A DNA stretch of 33,667 bases from Candidatus Agathobaculum merdavium (GCA_019115615.1 DXDE01000141.1:1-33667), one strand, 5' to 3'; shown: positions 1-8,494, counted from the first letter of the stretch. The notes: a model not told the origin generated them from the sequence alone. A program made the numbers and translations.

Positions 1-826
1 GCAGGATGACCGACAGGGTTTCAATAATATAGATCAGGCCGACCAGCAGCAGGATCAGTGGCATATCGCACGCGAACGCCAGACCGGCCACCGCACCGCC
101 GAGGAAAAGCGAACCGGTATCGCCCATAAAGACCTTAGCGGGATTGAAGTTATAGATCAGGAACGCCGCAAGGCCGCCCGCAAGCGCCGCAGCAAAAACC
201 ACCACACCTGCGTCGCCGCGCGAGATGCCGACGAACACAAAGAAGATTGCAACCGGCAGCGTAACGCCCGCAGCCAGACCGTCGATACCGTCGGTCAGGT
301 TGACCGCGTTATCCGCGCCGACAATAACAAAGGCAGCGAAGATGATGTACAGCGGCCACGGCCAGATAAACGAAATATCAGTGAACGGAATCCACAGCCG
401 CGGCGCACCGCTCGAGCTGAGGAAGAGCACAAGGATAAACGCGCCCGCCACAAGGATTTGCAGTACAAGCTTCTGCTTGGGCGTCAGACCGGCGTTTTCC
501 TTTTTGCGGATCTTGGCATAGTCGTCAACCATGCCGACCGCACCGTAAGCCACCGAAAGTCCGAGGAGCGCCAGCGAAGATACACAGATCTCACCGACAA
601 AGCTATTGCCCGCCGCAACTGCGACGGCAATACCGATGATGAACATAAAGCCGCCCATCGTCGGGATATTCTGCTTGTTCATGTGCCATTTCGGCCCGAT
701 CTCCAGGATCTTCTGGCCGAATTTCATCTTGCGCAGATAGCGGATCACCGCAGGCCCGATCGCCGCGGTCAGCACGAATGCAACCGCGCAGGCCACCAGC
801 GCCGTATACAAATTTGCAGAGCTCAT
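1..826 (-). CDS. mraY: Phospho-MurNAc-pentapeptide transferase MraY (C-terminus cut by window edge)
   Basis: Membrane enzyme that transfers phospho-MurNAc-pentapeptide from UDP to undecaprenyl phosphate, giving lipid I, on the inner face of the membrane. About 275 codons are present; the family is usually about 320 residues, so the last few dozen are missing beyond base 1. Hydrophobic segments alternate with the family motifs: VDDYAK near residues 100-105, NLTDGIDGLA near 176-185 and FMGDTGS near 234-240, which hold the catalytic aspartates. The ATG overlaps the murF stop as ATGA, so translation is probably coupled. It is the last visible gene of the dcw operon. Identification is firm. Confidence 0.96.
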   Translation of the reverse strand, partial: MSSANLYTALVACAVAFVLTAAIGPAVIRYLRKMKFGQKILEIGPKWHMNKQNIPTMGGFMFIIGIAVAVAAGNSFVGEICVSSLALLGLSVAYGAVGMVDDYAKIRKKENAGLTPKQKLVLQILVAGAFILVLFLSSSGAPRLWIPFTDISFIWPWPLYIIFAAFVIVGADNAVNLTDGIDGLAAGVTLPVAIFFVFVGISRGDAGVVVFAAALAGGLAAFLIYNFNPAKVFMGDTGSLFLGGAVAGLAFACDMPLILLLVGLIYIIETLSVIL

Positions 827-2205
827 TCTTCCACATCCTCCCCTAAGAACATCGCCAGCGCGCGCTCCATACGCATGCCGCGGCTGCCTTTGAAGAGCAG
901 CGCATCGCCCGGCTTTGCATCCTGCCGCAGCGCAGCAGCAAGCGCTACCTGATCGTCAAACGCATAGGCGTGTTCCATTCCGTTTTCCTTGGCGCCCGCG
1001 ACCATCGCAGCCGCGTCCGGGCCGTAGGCATAGAGCGCGTCGGCGTGCTTCGCCGCCGCACGGCCCGCCCGGCGGTGGCCTTCCTCCGCGTAATCGCCCA
1101 GCTCAAGCATCGAGCCGAGCACCGCGAAGCGGCGGCCTTCCGGCGCCATGCCGCCCAGCACCGCGAGGGTCGCTTCCATCGCGTCCGGGCTGGCGTTATA
1201 GCAATCGGCATAAATGTGATAGCCGTTCTGCTCATAGATATTCTGCCGCATACCGCTGGCCTCATAGGATGCCAGCCCCGCGGCGATCTGTGCAGGCGTC
1301 TCGCCTAGCAGCAGGCCAACAGCCGCTGCCGCGAGCGCATTGAGCACATTATGCGCACCCGGGATCGCAAGCCGGGCGGTAAACTTTTCCCCGCAGGGCA
1401 ATGCCGCGGACGCAATGCCGCGGTTGATGATGTCGAACGATCCGTCCTCGTGCAGCGCAGCCACAAGGTCACACGCCGGATTTTCGATGCCGTAGGTCAC
1501 AACGCGGCAGCCGAGGTTTTCGCGTTTGTCCCACAAAAGCGGCTCATCGCCGCACAGTACGGCGCAGCCGTCCGGCTGCAAGCCCTCGAGGATCTCGAGT
1601 TTTGCCTTGCAGATGCCCTCGCGCGAGCCGAGGAACTCGATGTGCGACGTACCGATATTGGTGATAACCGCGATGTCCGGCTGTGCTACCGCCGTCATGC
1701 GCGACAGCTCGCCGAAGTGGTTCATGCCCATCTCAGCCACCATGACCTCGGTTTGCTTCGTCATGCGCAGCAGGGTCAGCGGCAGGCCGATCTCATTATT
1801 TAAGTTGCCCTCGGTTTTCTGCGCGCGCAACCCCTGCGACAATACAGCGTACAGCAGCTCCTTGGTCGTTGTCTTGCCGACCGAGCCAGTCACACCGACC
1901 ACCTTGCCGCCGCACAGACGGCGGTAGCCGCCCGCGAGGTCAAGCAGCGCCTGCGAGGTGTTTTCTACATATAAGGCCGGCACCGGGTATTCCTCGTTCT
2001 GCCGATGGGATACCACAGCCGCCGCCCCATTTTCAATCGCTTTGCCGATAAAGTCGTGCGCGTCAAATCGCTCGCCTTTGATCGGCAGGAACAGTGCATC
2101 CGCCGGGATCTGCCGCGAATCAGTTGAAACAGCCGAAAGCACCGCTTCGCCCGTCGCCTCGCCGCCCGTCCACGCCGCCGCCTGCGCCAGCGTAAATTGC
2201 TCCAT
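823..2205 (-). CDS. murF: UDP-MurNAc-tripeptide:D-Ala-D-Ala ligase MurF
   Basis: Cytoplasmic ATP-dependent ligase that adds D-Ala-D-Ala to UDP-MurNAc-tripeptide, the last cytoplasmic step of the precursor pathway. About 460 residues, normal for the family. The Mur-ligase ATP loop GVTGSVGKTTTKE is near residues 105-118, followed by EMGMNHFGE, typical of MurF, and a C-terminal ligase domain with NASPDAM. A TTG lies one codon upstream of the chosen ATG, but the ATG sits about 9 bases after a GGGGGA ribosome site and is preferred. It overlaps mraY by 4 bases and follows murE by about 48 bases. Confidence 0.95.
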   Translation of the reverse strand: MEQFTLAQAAAWTGGEATGEAVLSAVSTDSRQIPADALFLPIKGERFDAHDFIGKAIENGAAAVVSHRQNEEYPVPALYVENTSQALLDLAGGYRRLCGGKVVGVTGSVGKTTTKELLYAVLSQGLRAQKTEGNLNNEIGLPLTLLRMTKQTEVMVAEMGMNHFGELSRMTAVAQPDIAVITNIGTSHIEFLGSREGICKAKLEILEGLQPDGCAVLCGDEPLLWDKRENLGCRVVTYGIENPACDLVAALHEDGSFDIINRGIASAALPCGEKFTARLAIPGAHNVLNALAAAAVGLLLGETPAQIAAGLASYEASGMRQNIYEQNGYHIYADCYNASPDAMEATLAVLGGMAPEGRRFAVLGSMLELGDYAEEGHRRAGRAAAKHADALYAYGPDAAAMVAGAKENGMEHAYAFDDQVALAAALRQDAKPGDALLFKGSRGMRMERALAMFLGEDVEE

Positions 2206-2253
2206 CAATCCAGTTCCCCCAATATCCTTGTTTATGCGCGCCGCAGCGCGTCC

Positions 2254-3696
2254 TTACCTTTTCTTTGCGAAATAATCTGCGACGATCTCGCGTTCGTCCA
2301 TGTGATGCTTGACATGGTTGACCTCCTGATAGGTCTCATGCCCTTTGCCCATCAGCACAATCACATCACCCTTCTTGGCATGTGCGAGCGCCCAGTGGAT
2401 GGCTTCCGGGCGGTCGACGATGACCTGCATCGGGGTCTTTGTGCCCTGCATGCCTTCCAGAATGTCGTCAATGATCGTCTTGGGATCTTCCGTGCGCGGG
2501 TTGTCGCTTGTCACGACGCAGAAATCTGCGAGGTCGGCTGCGATCTTGCCCATCTTGGGACGCTTGGTGCGGTCACGGTCGCCGCCGCAGCCAAACAGCG
2601 CGATCACGCGCCCCTTGGCGAAGCCGCGCACCGCGCGCAGCACGTTTTCCACGCCGTCCGGCGTGTGGGCGTAGTCGATCAGCACAGTGTATTCGGTGCC
2701 GGTCGGCACGACCTCGACGCGTCCCTTGACGCCCTTGGCCGTTGCCATTGCCGCCGCCGCATCCGCCAGCGGCATGCCCGCCTGCAATACGATGCCGAGC
2801 GCCGCGAGCGCGTTCTCGGCCGAAAAATGTCCCGGGATGCCCAGCTTGACGCGCGCCATTTCGCCCTTGATTGTCGCGATAAACTCCACGCCGTCCGCAT
2901 GCAGCTTGAGGTTCTTTGCGGTCAGATCGGCCGCGTCCTTATCACACGAGAAGGTCATGCACGGGCACTTCGCGTCGGCCAGCATGGCCTGCGCTGCGTC
3001 ATCATCTAGATTAATCACGCCTTTATCGCTGACAGAAAACAGCAGCGCCTTGGCCTTGCGGTATTCCTCCATCGTTTTGTGGAAATCGAGGTGATCCTGC
3101 GTCAGGTTGGTGAACGCGCCAACCGCAAAGCGGATGCCATGCACGCGGTCGAGCACCAGCGAGTGCGAAGACACCTCCATGATCACATGCGTGCAGCCCG
3201 CGTCGCGCATGCGCGCAAACAGCGCGTGCAGCTCGTAACTCTCCGGGGTGGTGCGCTCGGTCTCGATCACCTCGTCGCCAATCAGGTTCTGGTTGGTGCC
3301 GATCAGGCCGACCTTGTGGCCCGCCTGCTCGAGCATGTGCTTGACAAGGTAAGTCGTCGTCGTTTTGCCGTTGGTGCCGGTCACACCCAGCATGACCATG
3401 CTGTCGGCCGGATGGCCAAAGCGGTTGGCCGCAATCTCGGCCAGCGCTTTGCGCGCGTTTTCCACGACAACTGCGGGCACGCCCTCGGGCGCTTCCTCGC
3501 ATACGATGGCCGCTGCACCCTGCTCGAGTGCTTTGCCAATATACTGATGCCCGTCGGTAGCAAAGCCACGGATAGCGACAAACAGGTCGCCCGGCTGCAC
3601 CGTGCGCGAATCATATCGCACTTCCTGAATATCCAGATCATTCGCCGCAGTGCTGCTTTTTACCGCAACCCCGCGGAGCAATTCCTCCAGTTTCAT
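2254..3696 (-). CDS. murE: UDP-MurNAc-L-Ala-D-Glu:meso-diaminopimelate ligase MurE
   Basis: Cytoplasmic ligase adding the third stem-peptide residue to UDP-MurNAc-dipeptide. 480 residues, full length. It shows the ATP loop GVTGTNGKTTT, the TTPES substrate segment, and the DNPRTEDP motif near residue 400. DNPR is the known signature for meso-diaminopimelate, against the DNPA/DDPN-type motifs of lysine enzymes, so the peptidoglycan is predicted to be DAP-type. The ATG follows AGGAGG at normal spacing. It lies 10 bases downstream of the PBP gene in the same operon. Confidence 0.96.
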   Translation of the reverse strand: MKLEELLRGVAVKSSTAANDLDIQEVRYDSRTVQPGDLFVAIRGFATDGHQYIGKALEQGAAAIVCEEAPEGVPAVVVENARKALAEIAANRFGHPADSMVMLGVTGTNGKTTTTYLVKHMLEQAGHKVGLIGTNQNLIGDEVIETERTTPESYELHALFARMRDAGCTHVIMEVSSHSLVLDRVHGIRFAVGAFTNLTQDHLDFHKTMEEYRKAKALLFSVSDKGVINLDDDAAQAMLADAKCPCMTFSCDKDAADLTAKNLKLHADGVEFIATIKGEMARVKLGIPGHFSAENALAALGIVLQAGMPLADAAAAMATAKGVKGRVEVVPTGTEYTVLIDYAHTPDGVENVLRAVRGFAKGRVIALFGCGGDRDRTKRPKMGKIAADLADFCVVTSDNPRTEDPKTIIDDILEGMQGTKTPMQVIVDRPEAIHWALAHAKKGDVIVLMGKGHETYQEVNHVKHHMDEREIVADYFAKKR

Positions 3697-3706
3697 ATAC
3701 TTCCTC

Positions 3707-6109
3707 CTATCGGTCGTTGACGTTCGTGGTATCCGAGAATTCCACGGTTACCACCGCGCCGATATTCACCTTGGTTCCCGCCGCCGGGCTCTGTCTGCTG
3801 GCAGACGTACTGCCGGTTACCTGCGAGGACGCTACGCCCTTCTGCTTGAGATACAGACCATATCCCTCAAGCACGCTGCGACACTCATCCGGCGTCAAGC
3901 CTGTCAGATCAGGCACTTCGACCTGCTCCGTCGGCTTGCTCTCGCCCATATATAGGATAACCTTGCCGCTGGCCGGAATACGCACGCCGCCCGACGGCAC
4001 CTGATCGGTAACCGTGTCGCCGTCGCCCACCACACGGTACGAGAAACCTGCCTGCTCGAGCGCGGCAGCTGCCTCGCTCTCTGTCGAACCGATCACGCTC
4101 GGCACGGTCAGCTCGCGGCGGTCGTTCTCCTCATCCGAGTAAACCGGGGTCACGCCGATGTAGGGCAGCACATCTTCCATAATACGGCCGACGACCGGCG
4201 CGGCGATCGCGCCGCCGCCGTGCGCAGCGGACTCGGGCAGGTCGTTGATCGCAACGAGCACCGCGATCTGCGGGTCATCCATCGGCGCAACGCCGATGAA
4301 GGACGCGGTGTAGCGGTCTTCGGTGTCAAGCACATTGCCCTCGTCATCATACTCAGGCAGAATCTCGGATGTTGCGGTCTTGCCGCCGATGCGATAACCG
4401 GACACATAAGCGTTTTTGCCCGTGCCGCCTTCAACAACCGCAAGCATTGCTTCACGCATATAAGCCGAGGTCTCCTCCGAGATGACCTGCCGAATGACAG
4501 TCGTCTCGGTCGTAGACTTAACCGTACCGTCCGCCCCGAGGATCTCCTTGACAACATACGGCTGCTTGAGCTTGCCGTCATCAACGATCGCGCAGACCAT
4601 GTTGATCATCTGGATCGGGGTGACCTGGAATCGCTGGCCAAATGATGCAACTGCGAGCGAAACCTCGTTCCACGCGCTGGTGTCGTCGAGGTCGAAGAAA
4701 AAGTCCCCGCTCTCGCTCGGCAGGTCAATGCCGGTCGGTTCGCTCAGGCCAAACGCCTTATAGAACTCATAAAAACGGTCCATACCGGTTTTGGCGACGA
4801 TCTGCATCATCGCCACGTTGCACGAATTCATCAGCGCCTCGGTCAGCGTCTGCGTACCGTGGCCGCTGGTGTTCGAACAGCTGATCGGTTTGGACCAGTC
4901 GCCGACCATCATCGAACCGCTGCAATAATAGGTATCATCTTCATGCGCCACACCCAACTCGTAGGCGGTAGCAACATTCATCAGTTTGAAGGTCGAACCC
5001 GGCTCATACGTATCGGTCACCACTGGATTATACCACATTTTGTACAGCTGCTGTGAACGAATTTGTGTCAAAGTATCGACAAGTTCCTCGTTATTCTGCA
5101 CACTTTCCGGCAGGTTGGCAAGGCCGCCCTCCTGATAATACTTGTCGCTGATCTCCACATCGACGCCCGCTTCTGTCAGCGCAGCCTGTACCTTGGTCTT
5201 AAGTTCCTCGATGTAACGCTCATCCGTGATGGTGTAAGCATTGTTCGGGTCAAAGTCCGGCAGCGACGCCATCGCCAGCACCTCGCCGGTTTTAACGTTC
5301 ATCACGATACCGGATACGCCGTCGCGCGCCTGCGGGTTATCGGCCAGCGCGGTTTCCAGATGCTTCTCGAGGAAGTTCTGGATATCGCTGTCGATCGTCA
5401 GGACGAGCGAATCGCCGTCCTGCGCGGGGATATACTGTTCAGTCTCGGGGGAAGTATCCTGATTCTGCGCGTTCTGCACGCGCACCAGACGGCCAGCCGT
5501 GCCGGACAGCACATCGTTATACTGGGATTCCAGACCGTAGGCGCCGTTGTTGTCGCTGCCGACATAGCCAAGTACCGCAGACAGGAACGAGCCCTGCTGG
5601 TAATAGCGCTTGGTGTCCGGTTCGGAATAGACACCGTTCTCACAGCCCGCCGCCTCGAGTGCCGCGTACAGCTCCTTAGCGACGTCCTTATCGACCTTTT
5701 GTGCAATGATCTCGTATTCCGAATCGCTCTTCTGCACCTTAGCCAGCACAGTGTTGTAGTCCAGACTCAGGCAGTCGGCAAGAACCTGCGCCAGCTTCTG
5801 CTGCTGCACCTTTTTCTCGGATTCATCCTTGATATCACCAACCACAGCCTTCGGCGAAATGACCACGCGCTCGACCGAGGCGGATTCCGCCAGCACCTGC
5901 ATATTCGCGTCATAGATCTTGCCGCGGTTGGGTGTGATAAAGGTATCGCGTGTCTGCAGGGACGCGGCCTGTTGAATATAGAAATCATAATGGAACAGCT
6001 GCATGTACAGCAGGCGCACGCCGACCAGCCCAAAGCCCAGCAGTACGAAAGCCAGTGTCATCACACCGATACGCGCGCGCATTTGGTTGTTTGGTCCTTT
6101 TGCTGCCAT
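3707..6109 (-). CDS. Class B penicillin-binding protein with two PASTA domains (FtsI/PbpB/SpoVD type)
   Basis: Septal or sporulation D,D-transpeptidase that cross-links peptidoglycan outside the membrane. About 800 residues: a single N-terminal membrane anchor near residues 15-40, a PBP dimerisation domain, a transpeptidase domain, then two PASTA repeats at about 665-725 and 730-790. Active-site motifs are STFK (Ser372) and SCN (Ser429). The third motif reads KTA (Lys577-Ala579) where KTG is usual. The start is the ATG at 6109, after GGAGG; the longer frame begins only at TTG. Bacillus has pbpB and spoVD in tandem between ftsL and murE. Only one PBP is present here, so this protein may do either or both jobs. 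Confidence 0.93.
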   Translation of the reverse strand: MAAKGPNNQMRARIGVMTLAFVLLGFGLVGVRLLYMQLFHYDFYIQQAASLQTRDTFITPNRGKIYDANMQVLAESASVERVVISPKAVVGDIKDESEKKVQQQKLAQVLADCLSLDYNTVLAKVQKSDSEYEIIAQKVDKDVAKELYAALEAAGCENGVYSEPDTKRYYQQGSFLSAVLGYVGSDNNGAYGLESQYNDVLSGTAGRLVRVQNAQNQDTSPETEQYIPAQDGDSLVLTIDSDIQNFLEKHLETALADNPQARDGVSGIVMNVKTGEVLAMASLPDFDPNNAYTITDERYIEELKTKVQAALTEAGVDVEISDKYYQEGGLANLPESVQNNEELVDTLTQIRSQQLYKMWYNPVVTDTYEPGSTFKLMNVATAYELGVAHEDDTYYCSGSMMVGDWSKPISCSNTSGHGTQTLTEALMNSCNVAMMQIVAKTGMDRFYEFYKAFGLSEPTGIDLPSESGDFFFDLDDTSAWNEVSLAVASFGQRFQVTPIQMINMVCAIVDDGKLKQPYVVKEILGADGTVKSTTETTVIRQVISEETSAYMREAMLAVVEGGTGKNAYVSGYRIGGKTATSEILPEYDDEGNVLDTEDRYTASFIGVAPMDDPQIAVLVAINDLPESAAHGGGAIAAPVVGRIMEDVLPYIGVTPVYSDEENDRRELTVPSVIGSTESEAAAALEQAGFSYRVVGDGDTVTDQVPSGGVRIPASGKVILYMGESKPTEQVEVPDLTGLTPDECRSVLEGYGLYLKQKGVASSQVTGSTSASRQSPAAGTKVNIGAVVTVEFSDTTNVNDR

Positions 6110-6202
6110 GTGGTTACATTCCTCCGTATTCTGGTTCAAAAAAAGCGTAAGGAGTCAGAAGTTTCCACCTCTCACTCCCCTGTACGCATCTTATTCATTG
6201 TC

Positions 6203-6691
6203 TTACCGGATATATTCCACGATCGCGGAAAAGCTGCGCGCCAGCCCGGCAAACAGCGATCCAAGCGACATACCATTGTCCGCCACCGTCACGGTATCCG
6301 GATTGGTCAGTTCAACGTATTCAATCTGCGAATTGTCCATCTTGACCATACCCAGATTATTAACCGCGTATTCCTCCACCTCGTCCATGTTCATGCTGTT
6401 CATCTGCTTGGTGGTCAGCGAAACATTTTCTGCCGAAAGTTCGTTCAGGCGGTCGTTCTGCTCGCCGACTGCAGCGCTCAATTCGGTCAACTGCATCTGG
6501 CAGAACAGGATGTACACCGCTGTGACCGCCAGCACCATAACGCAGCCCATTACGCTCGGACGGATGCCTGCCCGCTTGCGGCGGCGCGGTGTGGGTGCCA
6601 CGCGCAGCTGGCGTGCCTGTTCCCGCTCGACCGGAAAACGCTCTTCATATTGCTGCTGATACGCCATGCTGTCTCTGCTGGCAGATCTCAT
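6203..6691 (-). CDS. ftsL: FtsL/DivIC-like cell division protein
   Basis: Small bitopic membrane protein, 162 residues. A basic N-terminal cytoplasmic tail (RRRKRAG near residue 37) is followed by one transmembrane segment at about 47-67 and a short extracellular leucine-rich coiled coil at about 68-105. A YAVNNLGMVK stretch follows, typical of FtsL/DivIC proteins. In the divisome FtsL pairs with DivIC and FtsQ/DivIB and controls septal synthesis. Sequence conservation in this family is weak, so the call depends partly on position between rsmH and the PBP gene. The ATG follows AGGAGAAAGG. Confidence 0.85.
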   Translation of the reverse strand: MRSASRDSMAYQQQYEERFPVEREQARQLRVAPTPRRRKRAGIRPSVMGCVMVLAVTAVYILFCQMQLTELSAAVGEQNDRLNELSAENVSLTTKQMNSMNMDEVEEYAVNNLGMVKMDNSQIEYVELTNPDTVTVADNGMSLGSLFAGLARSFSAIVEYIR

Positions 6692-6719
6692 TGCATTTCC
6701 TTTCTCCTGGGGCTATTGC

Positions 6720-7655
6720 TTATATCTTCTCGCACACCCGCAGCTTAGCGCTGCGTGCGCGCGGGTTCCCTTCGATCTCTTTCTCGTCCGGCAGGATTGG
6801 CTTACGCGGGGTCAGCCGAACCTTGGGTGTTTTGCCGCAAACACAAACCGGAAATTCCTTCGGGCAGGTGCAGCCCTGCGCCGCCTGCTGGAACGCCGCC
6901 TTAACGATGCGGTCCTCCAGACTGTGGAACGTGATGACCGCCAAGCGGCCACCTGGATTGAGGCAATCGATCGCTTTATCCATCGCCTCACGCACCGCAC
7001 CAAGCTCATCGTTTACCGCAATGCGAATCGCCTGAAAGCTGCGCTTGGCCGGATGCTGTTTTTCACGCTTTGCCTTGCCCGGCATCGCGCCTTTGATGAT
7101 GTCGACCAGCTCAAGTGTGGTCTCGATCGGCTTTTTCTCCCGCTCCCGCTCGATTGCCGCCGCAATCAGCGGCGCGTACCGCTCCTCGCCGTACTCAAAC
7201 AGGATACGGCGGATCTCCTCGCGGCTCCATTCGTTGACCACATTCCATGCGGTCAGCTGCTGCGTGCGATCCATTCGCATGTCGAGCGGCGCATCCTGCA
7301 TGTAGGAAAAGCCGCGCTCGGCATGGTCAAGCTGGGGCGAAGATACGCCCAGATCAAACAGGATACCGTCCGCGCCCGGCAGACCAAGCTGCTGGAGCAC
7401 CCGGTCGATATCCCGGAAGTCGCTCTTGACCGTCGTCACGCGCTGCCATACGTCGCGCAGGCGTTCCTTGGCGTTTTCCAGCGCCTCGTCGTCACGGTCG
7501 ATGCAGATCAAACGGCCGGTATCATGCAAACGCTCCGCAATGCGGAGCGAGTGACCGGCTCCGCCGGTCGTTGCGTCAACATAGACGCCGTCCGGCTTGA
7601 TCGCCAGCGCTTCCAGACAGGGTTCGAGCAGAATGGATACGTGATGAAATGCCAT
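6720..7655 (-). CDS. rsmH: 16S rRNA (cytosine1402-N4)-methyltransferase RsmH (MraW)
   Basis: S-adenosylmethionine-dependent methyltransferase that modifies C1402 in the decoding centre of 16S rRNA. 311 residues, full length. The N-terminus carries the family signature HVSILLEPCLEAL, then the SAM loop VDATTGGAGHS near residues 27-37. Further on come DLGVSSPQLD and, toward the C-terminus, ITFHSLEDRIVK. The ATG has a strong AGGAGGAG ribosome site. It is the second gene of the dcw operon, 21 bases after mraZ. Confidence 0.97.
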   Translation of the reverse strand: MAFHHVSILLEPCLEALAIKPDGVYVDATTGGAGHSLRIAERLHDTGRLICIDRDDEALENAKERLRDVWQRVTTVKSDFRDIDRVLQQLGLPGADGILFDLGVSSPQLDHAERGFSYMQDAPLDMRMDRTQQLTAWNVVNEWSREEIRRILFEYGEERYAPLIAAAIEREREKKPIETTLELVDIIKGAMPGKAKREKQHPAKRSFQAIRIAVNDELGAVREAMDKAIDCLNPGGRLAVITFHSLEDRIVKAAFQQAAQGCTCPKEFPVCVCGKTPKVRLTPRKPILPDEKEIEGNPRARSAKLRVCEKI

Positions 7656-7676
7656 AGTCTCCTCCTGCCTGTCCGG

Positions 7677-8105
7677 TTAAAAATCCATATCCTCCACGTC
7701 GGCGGCGACGCTCTCCGCGTCGATCGCCTCGTTGTAAATGCGCCATTTCTCGCTGTCCCAGATCTCCGCGTGGTCGAGCTGACCGATGACGACAACGTCT
7801 TTTTGCAGATCGGCAAACTCACGCAGATTTGCAGGGATCAGGATGCGTCCCTGTGCGTCCAGCTGGGCGTCAAAGGCGTTGGCGAAATAGTAACGCTTGA
7901 CACGGCGCGCCTTCTCGCCGTTGCCCAGACCGCGGATGCGCTGCTCGAGCGCCTCCCACTCTTTTTCCGGGTATACGGCAAGGCAGCCGTCCAGACCCTT
8001 GGTCACGGTGAAGCGCTCACCCAGCTCGTCGCGCAGCTTGGCCGGCATTGCCAGCCGTCCCTTCGCGTCAACGGAATGCTTGTATTCGCCCTTCACCGGA
8101 TTCAC
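7677..8105 (-). CDS. mraZ: Transcriptional regulator MraZ
   Basis: DNA-binding protein of the SpoVT/AbrB-like fold that forms rings and controls the dcw operon. About 142 residues with the two family repeats, GEYKHSVDAKGRLAMPAKLR near the N-terminus and DAQLDAQGRILIPANLRE near residue 88. The start is uncertain. GTG at 8105 or GTG at 8096 both give family-like N-termini, and neither has a strong ribosome site. The open frame runs up to a GTG at 8138, but that codon lies inside the predicted MraZ operator and is unlikely. First gene of the dcw operon. Confidence 0.93.
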   Translation of the reverse strand: MNPVKGEYKHSVDAKGRLAMPAKLRDELGERFTVTKGLDGCLAVYPEKEWEALEQRIRGLGNGEKARRVKRYYFANAFDAQLDAQGRILIPANLREFADLQKDVVVIGQLDHAEIWDSEKWRIYNEAIDAESVAADVEDMDF

Positions 8106-8133
8106 ACCACACTTTCGCTTTGGTGGAATCTGT

Positions 8134-8158
8134 GACACTCTGCCCCACTTTTCACCAC
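8134..8158 (-). promoter_or_regulatory. MraZ operator: three GTG-boxes spaced 10 bp
   Basis: On the minus strand GTGGT, GTGGG and GTGTC begin at 8158, 8148 and 8138, exactly 10 bases apart. They lie just downstream of the -10 element of the mraZ promoter. MraZ is known to bind direct repeats of a TGGG-type box with 5-base spacers, here giving the same 10-base period. Binding would block early transcription, so mraZ probably represses its own operon. Confidence 0.8.
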
Positions 8159-8167
8159 CTTGCTTCC

Positions 8168-8196
8168 ATTATAGCTGGACGCCCTCTGGATTGCAA
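8168..8196 (-). promoter_or_regulatory. Sigma-A promoter of the mraZ (dcw) operon
   Basis: On the minus strand, -35 TTGCAA (8191-8196) and a perfect -10 TATAAT (8168-8173) are separated by exactly 17 bases. Transcription would start near 8161, placing the MraZ boxes at about +3 to +27. Confidence 0.85.
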
Positions 8197-8296
8197 GATT
8201 TTTTTCGCATTATATCGCAGAACATTCCCGCCGAAAATTCGTGATTTCGACGGTTTTTGCAATTTTTCAAACACTTGTTCGATTTCCATTCACAGA

Positions 8297-8305
8297 TTAT
8301 CCACA
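8297..8305 (+). promoter_or_regulatory. Perfect DnaA box (TTATCCACA)
   Basis: Exact match to the consensus DnaA-binding 9-mer, in the mraZ upstream region about 100 bases upstream of the mraZ -35. It is paired with an inverted perfect copy at 8454-8462. Confidence 0.6.
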
Positions 8306-8398
8306 GGGTTCCAGTGGGGGAAAAACCCACCAGCGCACCAGCCCTTCCCCAGCATCTTTCCTATATTTGGGGCTAGTACAACAGCCCTATTCCCTATC

Positions 8399-8443
8399 GT
8401 GGGGTAAAGTGGGAACAGGCACTTTCCGGTGGGGGCGTGTGGG
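8399..8443 (+). repeat. Phased GTGGG array (four boxes on a 10-bp grid), likely second MraZ-binding site
   Basis: GTGGG occurs at 8399, 8409, 8429 and 8439 on the plus strand: five grid positions at exact 10-base steps, with only 8419 empty. Box and period match the operator beside mraZ but the orientation is opposite. No plus-strand gene follows, so its target is probably the mraZ promoter about 200 bases away, or it acts as a structural site. Confidence 0.6.
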
Positions 8444-8453
8444 GGCTACAAAC

Positions 8454-8462
8454 TGTGGATAA
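8454..8462 (-). promoter_or_regulatory. Perfect DnaA box (inverted copy)
   Basis: TGTGGATAA on the plus strand is the exact reverse complement of TTATCCACA. It abuts the terminator at 8461-8490 and faces the box at 8297, with the GTGGG array between them. Confidence 0.6.
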
Positions 8463-8494
8463 AAAAACAGCCGTCCCTTGACGGCTGTTTTTTT
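8461..8494 (-). terminator. Rho-independent terminator of the uvrC-rsmD-coaD operon
   Basis: An 11-bp stem (AAACAGCCGTC paired with GACGGCTGTTT) with loop CCTT and a T run on each strand. It lies 18 bases past the stop of the coiled-coil gene. Confidence 0.85.

Noticed and set aside
5063..6748. Open frame of 561 codons on the plus strand across the PBP and ftsL genes
   Set aside because: Antisense to conserved genes; histidine- and arginine-rich composition typical of antisense reading; no ribosome site.
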